A DNA stretch of 64,000 bases from Streptomyces fulvoviolaceus (GTDB lineage: Bacteria; Actinomycetota; Actinomycetes; Streptomycetales; Streptomycetaceae): NCBI RefSeq assembly GCF_000718165.1, contig NZ_JOEY01000001.1:186001-250000 (forward strand), in the 5' to 3' direction. The translations under genes and the position numbers were made by a program. This document shows, piece by piece, positions 49,224 through 56,803 of this stretch. Below the pieces are notes generated by a model. That model saw only the letters and a list, made by a program, of their open reading frames with translations. It searched no databases and was not told the origin of the DNA. The number at the start of each line of letters is the position of its first letter. Positions within the stretch are counted from its first letter, which is position 1.

Positions 49224-49406
49224 GTGAGCGAGGGGTACGAGGGCAACACCGGTACGGACCGCAGACGGTACGCCGGTGGCACAGAAACAGCCTCTGACCA
49301 CGCGGGAATTCCGTTCCGGGGACATGCATTCCGGGTATCGGGATTTCGGCGGGACCAACTGCACGCGCGGCGTGCAGCCCCGGACGGACGGATTCGACAC
49401 GCGTGA
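49224..49406 (+). CDS. Possible small coupled reading frame before the phosphatase-kinase gene
   Basis: A 60-codon frame from GTG 49224 (GGCAGGAC upstream) that ends in a GTGA overlap with the start of the 719-residue gene. Sequence starts MSEGYEGNTGTDRRRYAGGT; no domain recognised. Third-position G+C is lower than in neighbouring genes, and a SigB-like promoter lies inside it, so it may not be translated. Confidence 0.3.
   Translation: MSEGYEGNTGTDRRRYAGGTETASDHAGIPFRGHAFRVSGFRRDQLHARRAAPDGRIRHA
49313..49338 (+). promoter_or_regulatory. Candidate SigB-group promoter
   Basis: GTTC at 49313-49316, 16 bases, then GGGTAT at 49333-49338. It matches the SigB-group consensus except the last -35 base. 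It lies 65 bases before the GTG of the GAF-PP2C-kinase gene, in a locally A+T-richer stretch. Confidence 0.4.
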
Positions 49407-51562
49407 CGGAGCAGCCGACCTCCTTCGAACGCCCCCAGCCGGGCGTCGACCCCACGGACCCCCGCGGGGCGCTCCTGCGTACCTCGACGCCGTCACACGC
49501 GCCCGGCGCCGGCGCCTTACCCGCTCAGGCGCGCACCGGCGAGACCCCGCCCGCCGGGTCGGGTACGACGGCACCTGACGCCAAGGACAGGAACAAGGGC
49601 GGCAGGAACAAGGACAAGGGCAAGAACACGGGCAAGAACACCGGACCTGACGCTGTCGGCACCGGCCCCGAGCACTCCCAGCCCGCCGCCGCCGAGCCCG
49701 ACACCCATCGTCCGCGGCCCGCTCCCGAGGTCGTCCCCGTGCAGCCGGGCGGCGAGCAGGAGCGGCCGCAGGCCGACCCCGAAGGTGAGCGCCGTACCGG
49801 ACAGGGGCTGCCGCTCGGGCGGCCCACCCCGATGCGGCGGGACGGGGACCGGCTGCGGTTCGTGGGGGCCGCGACCCGGCGGATCGCCCGCGGCATCGAC
49901 CTGGACGAGATCGTGATGGGGCTGTGCCGGGCGACCGTGCCGACCTTCTCCGACGCGATCCTCGTCTATCTGCGCGACCCGCTGCCGGTCGGCGACGAGC
50001 GGCCCACCGGGCCCCTCGTGCTGCGGCTGCGGCGCACCGACCGGATCCCGGAGGAGCGGGACTCCGACACGGGGTTCGCGCCGCTCCAGCCGGAGCCTGC
50101 CGAGTTCGCCGAGCTGTCGGGGCTGGACACGCTCGGCGGTGAACTGTGCGAGGTACGGCCCGGCAGCGCGCTCGCCGAGGTGCTGCGCGGGGTGCGTCCC
50201 GTCTTCACCGACACGCCCGCGGCCCACGCCGCACTGCCCGAACTCCTGGGTGAGGGCGGCGAGTTCGTCGTACCGTCCGGCCGGCGGGCGATCCTCGCCC
50301 CGCTGCGCGGCCGGCGCCGGGTCATCGGCGCCGCGCTGTTCCTGCGCCGCCCGGAGCGCATCCCCTTCGAGCCCGACGACCTGCTCGTCGCGGCCCAGCT
50401 CGCCACGCACAGCGCGCTCGGCATCGACAAGGCGGTGCTGTACGGCCGTGAGGCGTACATCGCCGACGAACTGCAGCGCACCATGCTGCCCGAGACCCTG
50501 CCGCGGCCCACGGGCGTGCGGCTGGCCTCCCGCTACCTGCCCGCCGCCGAGACCGCGCGCGTCGGCGGCGACTGGTACGACGCCATCCCGCTGCCCGGCA
50601 GCCGGGTGGCGCTGGTGGTGGGTGACGTCATGGGGCACTCCATGACCAGCGCGGCCATCATGGGCCAGCTGCGGACCACCGCGCAGACCCTCGCCGGGCT
50701 CGACCTGCCCCCGCAGGAGGTCCTGCACCACCTCGACGAGCAGGCCCAGCGGCTCGGCACCGACCGCATGGCGACCTGCCTCTACGCCGTCTACGACCCG
50801 GTCTCGCACCGCATCACCATCGCCAACGCCGGCCATCCCCCGCCCGTCCTGCTGCACCTGGGCGGCCGGGCCGAGGTCCTGCGGGTCCCGCCGGGCGCGC
50901 CGATCGGGGTCGGCGGCGTCGACTTCGAGGCCGTGGAACTGGACGCACCCGCCGGGGCGACCCTGCTCCTGTACACCGACGGGCTCGTCGAGTCGCGGCT
51001 GCGGGACGTGTGGACCGGGATAGAGCAGCTGCGCGAGAAGCTCGCCGCGACCGCGCAGCTCACCGGACCCGACCACCCGCCGCCGCTGGAAGCCCTGTGC
51101 GACGAGGTGCTCGACATGCTCGGCCCGGGCGACCGGGACGACGACATCGCGCTGCTCGCCGCCCGCTTCGACGGGATCGCGCCGAGCGATGTGGCGTACT
51201 GGTTCCTGGAGCCGGAGGACGCCGCCCCCGGCCGGGCCCGTCGTCTGGCGCGCCGCGCGCTCGCCCGCTGGGGCATGGAGGAACTCACCGACTCCGTCGA
51301 GCTGTTGGTCAGCGAGGTCGTGACGAACGCCGTGCGCTATGCGACCCGGCCGGTCACGCTACGGCTGCTGCGGACCGACGTCCTGCGGTGTGAAGTCGGC
51401 GACGACGTGCCGCAGTTGCCTCGGCTACGGCAGGCTCGGGCCACCGACGAGGGCGGGCGTGGGCTGTATCTGGTGAACCGGCTGGCCCGGCGGTGGGGGG
51501 CCACCCGGCTCAGCACCGGCAAGGTCGTGTGGTTCGAACTGGCCCGGCCCGCCGCGGAGTAG
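49403..51562 (+). CDS. GAF-SpoIIE phosphatase fused to an RsbW-like kinase domain
   Basis: A 719-residue protein. Residues 1-145 are disordered and Pro/Lys/Gly-rich (DRNKGGRNKDKGKNTGKNTG). A GAF domain follows at about 155-350. The SpoIIE/PP2C domain has GGDWYDAIPLPG near 388 and ends DDDIALLAARFD near 582. HATPase_c has LLVSEVVTNAVRYATRP near 632 and DEGGRGLYLVNRL at the end. It is the second phosphatase-kinase fusion in the window; it probably tunes an anti-anti-sigma switch. GTG 49403 overlaps the stop of a 60-codon frame. Confidence 0.88.
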   Translation: MTEQPTSFERPQPGVDPTDPRGALLRTSTPSHAPGAGALPAQARTGETPPAGSGTTAPDAKDRNKGGRNKDKGKNTGKNTGPDAVGTGPEHSQPAAAEPDTHRPRPAPEVVPVQPGGEQERPQADPEGERRTGQGLPLGRPTPMRRDGDRLRFVGAATRRIARGIDLDEIVMGLCRATVPTFSDAILVYLRDPLPVGDERPTGPLVLRLRRTDRIPEERDSDTGFAPLQPEPAEFAELSGLDTLGGELCEVRPGSALAEVLRGVRPVFTDTPAAHAALPELLGEGGEFVVPSGRRAILAPLRGRRRVIGAALFLRRPERIPFEPDDLLVAAQLATHSALGIDKAVLYGREAYIADELQRTMLPETLPRPTGVRLASRYLPAAETARVGGDWYDAIPLPGSRVALVVGDVMGHSMTSAAIMGQLRTTAQTLAGLDLPPQEVLHHLDEQAQRLGTDRMATCLYAVYDPVSHRITIANAGHPPPVLLHLGGRAEVLRVPPGAPIGVGGVDFEAVELDAPAGATLLLYTDGLVESRLRDVWTGIEQLREKLAATAQLTGPDHPPPLEALCDEVLDMLGPGDRDDDIALLAARFDGIAPSDVAYWFLEPEDAAPGRARRLARRALARWGMEELTDSVELLVSEVVTNAVRYATRPVTLRLLRTDVLRCEVGDDVPQLPRLRQARATDEGGRGLYLVNRLARRWGATRLSTGKVVWFELARPAAE

Positions 51563-51578
51563 TCGTCCGAGATACGCC

Positions 51579-51608
51579 AAGGGCGCCCGGTGAACACCGG
51601 GCGCCCTT
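51579..51608. terminator. Perfect bidirectional terminator hairpin
   Basis: AAGGGCGCCCGGTG at 51579-51592, AA loop, CACCGGGCGCCCTT at 51595-51608. It lies between convergent stops at 51562 and 51627. Confidence 0.85.
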
Positions 51609-51626
51609 CGCTGTGCGCGACTGTCG

Positions 51627-53990
51627 CTACTGATCCTCGTTGGGGTCGAGCGGATTCTCCGGTGTCGGCGCCGTCGGCGTCGAGGTCGGAGTCGTCGCTC
51701 CGTCCGTCGGCTCCTCCGTGGTCGGCGTCGAGCTCGGAGTCGTCTCCTCGTCCGTCGGCTTCTCCGACGTCGGCGTCTCGCTCGGTTCCTCCGTCGTCGG
51801 CGTCTCCGACGGCGTCTCGCTCGGCTCCTGCGTGAACGTCGGCGTCACGGTCGGCTGGACCGCCGCGCCCTGGTCGGTGTCCAGGTCGAACTTGGTGTTC
51901 TTGCCCGCGACGCCGAAGGTGTACGCCGCCCAGATCTGCGCCGGGAAGCCACCACCGTTGACGCGGGGCACACCGCCCGCCTCGTACATCGAGACCTGCG
52001 CGCCGTTCTTCGCGGACTCGCCGAACAGGCCGACCGAGGTGACCAGGTCGGGCGTGTAGCCGGTGAACCAGGCCGACCGGTTCTCGTCGGACGTACCCGT
52101 CTTGCCGGCGACCTTACGGCCGTCCCGGTTCGCGTTGTCCCGCACCGACACCTTGGCCGTACCGTCGTCGACCACGCCCGTCAGCACCGAGGTGACCGTG
52201 TCGGCGGCCTCGCGGCTGATGACCTGATCGCCGATCGGGTCCGGCAGCTTGACCGTGCGCCGGCTGCTCTCGACCGACTTGATGATGGTCGGGGTGACCT
52301 GCTTGCCGTGGTTGTCGAGGGTCGCGTAGACGCCGGCCATCTGCAGCGGGCTCGCGCCCATGGTGCCGAGGGTCTGCGCGGGCACCGCGCTGAGGTCGGC
52401 GGTGTCCATGCCCAGCTGGTTCGCGACCTTCAGCACCTTGTCCATGCCGACGTCGACGCCCAGCTGCGCGAAGACGGAGTTGACCGACTTGTTCATCGCC
52501 GTCTGGACGGTGATGTTGCCGTAGTTCTGGTCGTCCTCGTTCTCGGGGGCGAACCCGACCTTGGTGCCGTCGTCCACGACCGGGCGCTTGCTGGTGCCGT
52601 CGTAGATGGTGTTCGCCGTGATCTGCTTGCCGCTCTGCGTCTCGGCGGCCTCGTCGAGGGCGGCGGCGAGGATCACCGGCTTGAACGTGGAGGCGGGCTG
52701 GTAGTCGGTGCGGGTCGCGTTGTTGCGGTAGTGCTTGTAGTAGTCCTTGCCGCCGTACATCGCGACGACCGCGCCCGTCTTGGGGTTCACGGACACCGCA
52801 CCGGCCTGGACGTCCCCGTCCACGGAGCGTTTCTTCGCGTCGAGCTTGCTGGTGAGCTGCGACTTGGCGGCCTTCTCCAGCGCCGCCTGCTTCTTCTTGT
52901 CGATGTTGAGCGTGATGGTCCAGCCACCGGCCTTGACCATGGTCAGGGCGTCGTTGAGGTTGTCGGTGGCGCCGTCGGCCACCAGCTGCTTGGCCAGCTG
53001 GTTGTTGGCCGCGTCCACCAGGTAGCCGGTCTGGCCGCCCATGCCGGGCGCGGCCTTGGGCTCCTTGGGGACCGGGAACTCCATGGCCTCGCGCTTGGTC
53101 TTGTCCAGCCAGCCCTCCTCGACCATGTTGTCGAGGACGTAGTTCCAGCGCGCCTTGGCCAGCTTCTTGCCGTCGTCGGTGGCGATGGCCCAGTCGTACT
53201 GGCTCGGCGCCTGCAACAGCGCGGCGAGGTAGGCGCCCTGCGCGACCGTGAGTTTCTCCGCGTCGACGCGGTAGTAGGCCTGTGCGGCGGCCTGGATGCC
53301 GTAGGCGCCCTGGCCGTAGTAGCTGGTGTTGATGTAGCCGGCGAGGATGTAGTCCTTGGACTTGGTGCGGTCCAGCTTCAGCGAGATGACCAGTTCCTTC
53401 AGCTTGCGCGTGACGGTCTGGTCCTGGGTCAGGTAGTAGTTCTTGACGTACTGCTGGGTGATCGTCGAACCACCCTGGGCACCCTTGCCGGAGAGCGTGT
53501 TGAACAGGCCGCGGGCGGTGCCCTTGAGGTCGACGCCGGCGTCCTTGTAGAAGGTCTTGTTCTCGGCGGCGACGAAGGTCCGCTGGACGTCCTTGGGTAC
53601 CTCCGCCAGCGGCACGATCTCGCGGTTCTTCTCGCCGTCGCGGGTCAGGAGGTCGCCGTTGCTGTACTTGTAGACGTTGCTCTGCAGCGTCGCGTCGGCG
53701 TTGCCCTTGGGAATGTCGATCATCATGTACAGCGCGATGAAGGCGCCGATGCCGAGCAGGCAGAGACCGAAGAAGGTGCCGAGCAGCTTCTTCCAGGTGA
53801 AGAGCCTGCGTATGCCGCTCTTCTTGCTCTTCTTTCCCCGGCCCTGTGACGCCCTGCGTGCCGCGGCCCGGCCGCCGCCTATCTCGGTCACATCGCCGCC
53901 GACACCGGCGCTCGGCGTCCCGGACGAGCGCATGGGCGCCGCGCGGCGGCCACCACGCTGCCGCGCTCGTCTGTCTTCCGCTCGTCCCAT
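51627..53990 (-). CDS. Class A penicillin-binding protein (transglycosylase/transpeptidase)
   Basis: A 787-residue bifunctional peptidoglycan synthase. A basic N-terminal tail precedes one helix (LLGTFFGLCLLGIGAFIALY). GT51 domain: AAENKTFYKDAG (catalytic Glu kept; the usual EDxxFxxH has Asn and Asp variants) and GGSTITQQYVKNYYL. Transpeptidase domain: STFK, KSVNS and KTGTS motifs. The extracellular tail of about 80 residues is a Thr/Pro/Glu/Ser repeat. ATG 53990 follows GGAGCGAG. A weak SigE-like GGAAC-N16-GCC element lies about 140 bases upstream. Confidence 0.94.
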   Translation of the reverse strand: MGRAEDRRARQRGGRRAAPMRSSGTPSAGVGGDVTEIGGGRAAARRASQGRGKKSKKSGIRRLFTWKKLLGTFFGLCLLGIGAFIALYMMIDIPKGNADATLQSNVYKYSNGDLLTRDGEKNREIVPLAEVPKDVQRTFVAAENKTFYKDAGVDLKGTARGLFNTLSGKGAQGGSTITQQYVKNYYLTQDQTVTRKLKELVISLKLDRTKSKDYILAGYINTSYYGQGAYGIQAAAQAYYRVDAEKLTVAQGAYLAALLQAPSQYDWAIATDDGKKLAKARWNYVLDNMVEEGWLDKTKREAMEFPVPKEPKAAPGMGGQTGYLVDAANNQLAKQLVADGATDNLNDALTMVKAGGWTITLNIDKKKQAALEKAAKSQLTSKLDAKKRSVDGDVQAGAVSVNPKTGAVVAMYGGKDYYKHYRNNATRTDYQPASTFKPVILAAALDEAAETQSGKQITANTIYDGTSKRPVVDDGTKVGFAPENEDDQNYGNITVQTAMNKSVNSVFAQLGVDVGMDKVLKVANQLGMDTADLSAVPAQTLGTMGASPLQMAGVYATLDNHGKQVTPTIIKSVESSRRTVKLPDPIGDQVISREAADTVTSVLTGVVDDGTAKVSVRDNANRDGRKVAGKTGTSDENRSAWFTGYTPDLVTSVGLFGESAKNGAQVSMYEAGGVPRVNGGGFPAQIWAAYTFGVAGKNTKFDLDTDQGAAVQPTVTPTFTQEPSETPSETPTTEEPSETPTSEKPTDEETTPSSTPTTEEPTDGATTPTSTPTAPTPENPLDPNEDQ

Positions 53991-54182
53991 GGGTCGACTC
54001 GCTCCGCTTCCATCTCGGCAGCCACACAAGTTGGTGGCTCAGGTCAGCTCAGAAGCTAACACCGCTCTATATGACAAAGGACGTTCGATCCGCTCTTTTG
54101 CGGGTGTGTACGGGCGTGAGAATCAGCACCCGTTCCAACGAAACCGACGACCGAGAGGGGTTGAGGGTTGCCCCAAGGGGTA

Positions 54183-54196
54183 AAGTGATATCACTT
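54183..54196. promoter_or_regulatory. Perfect 14-base palindrome upstream of the SPFH gene
   Basis: AAGTGATATCACTT reads identically on both strands. It lies 51 bases before the SPFH ATG, in A+T-richer DNA between the divergent PBP and SPFH genes; a likely operator. Confidence 0.6.
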
Positions 54197-54246
54197 AGAT
54201 AGATCAGGGATAGCCGAAGAGAGCTGTCCGGAACGGGGGATCATCC

Positions 54247-55164
54247 ATGTCCACTCACGACTCCACACCCACCGCCGACGTACCCGAGATGCCCGCCCCG
54301 CAGGTGCGGGAGTTCGCCGCGCACAGCATCGGGGGTGCGCTTGCGCTCCTCCTCGGGCTGGTCGGGCTCCTGGCCGCCGTCTTCCTGTTCGCGGCCGGTT
54401 CGGTGAGCCCCGGCTTCCCGGTCCTCGGTGTCTTCGTCCTCCTCTGCGCTCTCATCTCGCTGCGCGGGCTCAACACCGTGGCGCCGGGCGAGGCCCGGGT
54501 CGTGCAGCTCTTCGGGCGCTACCGGGGCACGATCCGGCAGGACGGGCTGCGCTGGGTGAACCCGTTCACCTCGCGGCGGAAGATCTCGACCCGGGTCCGC
54601 AACCACGAGACCCCCACCCTCAAGGTCAACGACGCCTACGGCAACCCGATCGAGCTCGCCGCGGTCGTGGTGTGGAAGGTCAAGGACACCGCGCAGGCGA
54701 CGTTCGAGGTGGACAACTACGTCAAGTTCGTCGGCACCCAGACCGAGACGGCCCTGCGTCACATCGCCATCGAGTACCCCTACGACGCCCACGACGAGGC
54801 CGGTCTCTCACTGCGCGGCAACGCCGACGAGATCACCGAGAAGCTCGCCGCCGAGCTGCACGCGCGCGTGGAGGCGGCCGGCGTCCAGATCATCGAGTCC
54901 CGCTTCACGCACCTCGCCTACGCCCCCGAGATCGCCTCCGCGATGCTCCAGCGGCAGCAGGCCGGGGCGGTCGTCGCGGCCCGGCGACAGATCGTGGACG
55001 GCGCGGTGGGCATGGTCGAGGCGGCACTCGCCCGGATCACCGAGCGGGACATCGTCGAGCTCGACAACGAGCGCAAGGCGGCGATGGTGTCCAACCTGAT
55101 GGTGGTCCTGTGCGGCGACCGGGCGCCCCAGCCGGTCCTCAACACCGGGACGCTTTACCAGTGA
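54247..55164 (+). CDS. SPFH/Band 7 membrane protein
   Basis: A 305-residue protein. Two close hydrophobic stretches ([20 protein letters not shown], and [16 protein letters not shown]) precede an SPFH domain: [59 protein letters not shown]. The C-terminal helix carries [24 protein letters not shown] proteins form oligomeric microdomain scaffolds. It overlaps the next gene by GTGA, pairing it with a ribbon-helix-helix protein. Confidence 0.88.
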   Translation: MSTHDSTPTADVPEMPAPQVREFAAHSIGGALALLLGLVGLLAAVFLFAAGSVSPGFPVLGVFVLLCALISLRGLNTVAPGEARVVQLFGRYRGTIRQDGLRWVNPFTSRRKISTRVRNHETPTLKVNDAYGNPIELAAVVVWKVKDTAQATFEVDNYVKFVGTQTETALRHIAIEYPYDAHDEAGLSLRGNADEITEKLAAELHARVEAAGVQIIESRFTHLAYAPEIASAMLQRQQAGAVVAARRQIVDGAVGMVEAALARITERDIVELDNERKAAMVSNLMVVLCGDRAPQPVLNTGTLYQ

Positions 55165-55415
55165 CGGTTCCCTCCGGGGGTTCGGCCCCCCAAGGCCGGT
55201 CGGAGCGCAAGCAGGTGCTGCTGCGGCTGGATCCCGCGGTGTACGAGGCGTTGGCCCGGTGGGCCGGGGACGAGCTGCGCTCGGCGAACGCGCAGATCGA
55301 GTTTCTGTTGCGGCGGGCCTTGAAGGAGGCGGGGCGGTTGCCTGGTGATGCCGGGCCCCTTCCTCGCCGTGGTCGTCCCCCTGGAGGCTCCGCCCCCGGA
55401 CCCCCGTCGGCCTGA
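55161..55415 (+). CDS. Ribbon-helix-helix DNA-binding protein
   Basis: An 84-residue protein. RKQVLLRLDPAVYEALARWA, then DELRSANAQIEFLLRRALKE, is an Arc/MetJ-type strand-helix-helix. The Pro/Gly/Arg-rich tail is probably disordered and overlaps the start of a family B repeat. GTG 55161 overlaps the SPFH stop (GTGA), implying coupled translation. It may bind the palindrome at 54183. Confidence 0.75.
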   Translation: MTVPSGGSAPQGRSERKQVLLRLDPAVYEALARWAGDELRSANAQIEFLLRRALKEAGRLPGDAGPLPRRGRPPGGSAPGPPSA

Positions 55416-55446
55416 AGGGCCTCGTCCTCGAACGCCGGACGGCCCG
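55384..55446. repeat. Dispersed intergenic repeat, family B, copy 2
   Basis: GAGGCTCCGCCCCCGGACCC, then GTCGGCCTGAAGGGCCTCGT and CTCGAACGCCGGACGGCCCG. It matches the second half of 46227-46317. It begins inside the 3' end of the RHH gene. Confidence 0.6.
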
Positions 55447-55555
55447 GGGGTTGCAGAACCGACCCCCAGGCCCCGTCCGGGAGTTGTCGCAGAACCGTGA
55501 CAATCGGCCCCCACCTGCGGCCTCTCACACCCCGCACCCGATCTACACACTCGGC

Positions 55556-55574
55556 GTATACATGGCGGGTATAC
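55556..55574. promoter_or_regulatory. Dyad of two GTATAC sites upstream of the PadR gene
   Basis: GTATAC at 55556-55561 and 55569-55574, 7 bases apart, centred 31 bases before the PadR ATG. A TATACA in each half could serve as a -10. Autorepression by PadR is inferred. Confidence 0.5.
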
Positions 55575-55595
55575 ACCGTGTGTACAGTCCTCCCC

Positions 55596-56120
55596 ATGTC
55601 CATCGGTCACACACTCCTCGGACTCCTGGAGTCCGGGCCCCGCCACGGCTACGACCTGAAGCGGGCCTTCGACGAGAAGTTCGGTCACGACCGGCCGCTG
55701 CACTACGGCCAGGTCTACTCGACGATGTCCCGGCTGCTGAAGCACGGGCTCGTCGAGGTCGACGGCATCGAGGCCGGCGACGGGCCCGAGCGGAAGCGGT
55801 ACGCCATCACCGACGCCGGGATCACCGACGTGGAGCGGTGGCTCGCGACCCCGGAGGCGCCCGAGCCGTATCTGCAGTCGACCCTGTACACCAAGGTCGT
55901 CCTCGCGCTGCTCACGCACCGGAACGCGGGCGACATCCTCGACACCCAGCGCGCCGAGCACCTGCGGATGATGCGCATCCTCACCGACCGGAAGCGGAAG
56001 GGCGATCTCGCCGATCAGCTCATCTGCGACCACGCCCTCTTCCATCTCGAGGCCGACCTGCGCTGGCTGGAACTGACCGCCGCGCGCCTCGACAAGCTCG
56101 CCGAGGCGGTGGCCAAGTGA
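55596..56120 (+). CDS. PadR family transcriptional regulator
   Basis: A 174-residue repressor. The N-terminal winged helix: HTLLGLLESGPRHGYDLKRA, HYGQVYSTMSRLLKHGLVEV, and RKRYAITDAGITDVERWL as the wing. A coiled-coil dimerisation half follows. It probably represses its own operon and senses substrates of the exporter it precedes. ATG 55596; its TGA overlaps the ABC ATPase GTG. Confidence 0.92.
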   Translation: MSIGHTLLGLLESGPRHGYDLKRAFDEKFGHDRPLHYGQVYSTMSRLLKHGLVEVDGIEAGDGPERKRYAITDAGITDVERWLATPEAPEPYLQSTLYTKVVLALLTHRNAGDILDTQRAEHLRMMRILTDRKRKGDLADQLICDHALFHLEADLRWLELTAARLDKLAEAVAK

Positions 56121-56803
56121 CTCCTGCCGGTTCTCTGCTCGTCGCCGACAAGCTGTGCAAGGCGTACGGACCGACCACCGCGCTCGACGGTGCCGAGTTC
56201 TCCATCCACCCCGGCGAGGTCGTCGCCGTGATGGGGCCCTCCGGGTCCGGCAAGTCGACGCTGCTGCACTGTCTCGCCGGGATCGTGACGCCCGACTCGG
56301 GGTCGATCACGTACAACGGCCAGGAGATGGCGACCATGAGCGACGCCCAGCGCAGTGCGCTACGGCGGTCCGAGTTCGGGTTCGTGTTCCAGTTCGGGCA
56401 GTTGGTGCCCGAGCTCACCTGTGTCGAGAACGTCGCCCTGCCGCTCAGGCTGAACGGCACGAAGCGCAAGGAGGCCGAACGGGCCGCCCTCGCGTGGATG
56501 GAGCGGCTGGAGGTCGACGACCTCGGGAAGAAGCGGCCCGGCGAGGTGTCCGGCGGGCAGGGGCAGCGCGTCGCCGTCGCCCGCGCCCTGGTCACCAACC
56601 CGCGCGTGCTGTTCGCCGACGAGCCGACCGGCGCGCTCGACTCCCTCAACGGCGAGCGCGTGATGGAGCTGCTCACCGAGGCCGCCCGGTCCGCCAACGC
56701 CGCCGTCGTGCTGGTCACGCACGAGGCACGGGTGGCCGCGTACTCCGACCGCGAGATCGTCGTACGGGACGGGAAGTCCCGGGACATGGAGCGGGCCGTA
56801 TGA
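56117..56803 (+). CDS. ABC transporter ATPase (LolD/MacB type)
   Basis: A 228-residue ATPase. Walker A GPSGSGKSTLLHCLAG is near residue 40, the Q-loop region reads FGFVFQFGQLVPELT, the signature is VSGGQGQRVAVARAL, and Walker B is VLFADEPTGALDS. It pairs with the FtsX-like permease downstream as a mechanotransmission exporter. GTG 56117 overlaps the PadR stop (GTGA) and its stop overlaps the permease ATG (ATGA). Confidence 0.93.
   Translation: MTPAGSLLVADKLCKAYGPTTALDGAEFSIHPGEVVAVMGPSGSGKSTLLHCLAGIVTPDSGSITYNGQEMATMSDAQRSALRRSEFGFVFQFGQLVPELTCVENVALPLRLNGTKRKEAERAALAWMERLEVDDLGKKRPGEVSGGQGQRVAVARALVTNPRVLFADEPTGALDSLNGERVMELLTEAARSANAAVVLVTHEARVAAYSDREIVVRDGKSRDMERAV

Noticed and set aside
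49276..49578. 100-codon plus-strand frame before the GAF-PP2C-kinase gene
   Set aside because: It runs far into the 719-residue gene in another frame and loses any coherent pattern; the frame at 49224 with the GTGA overlap is the better candidate, itself weak.
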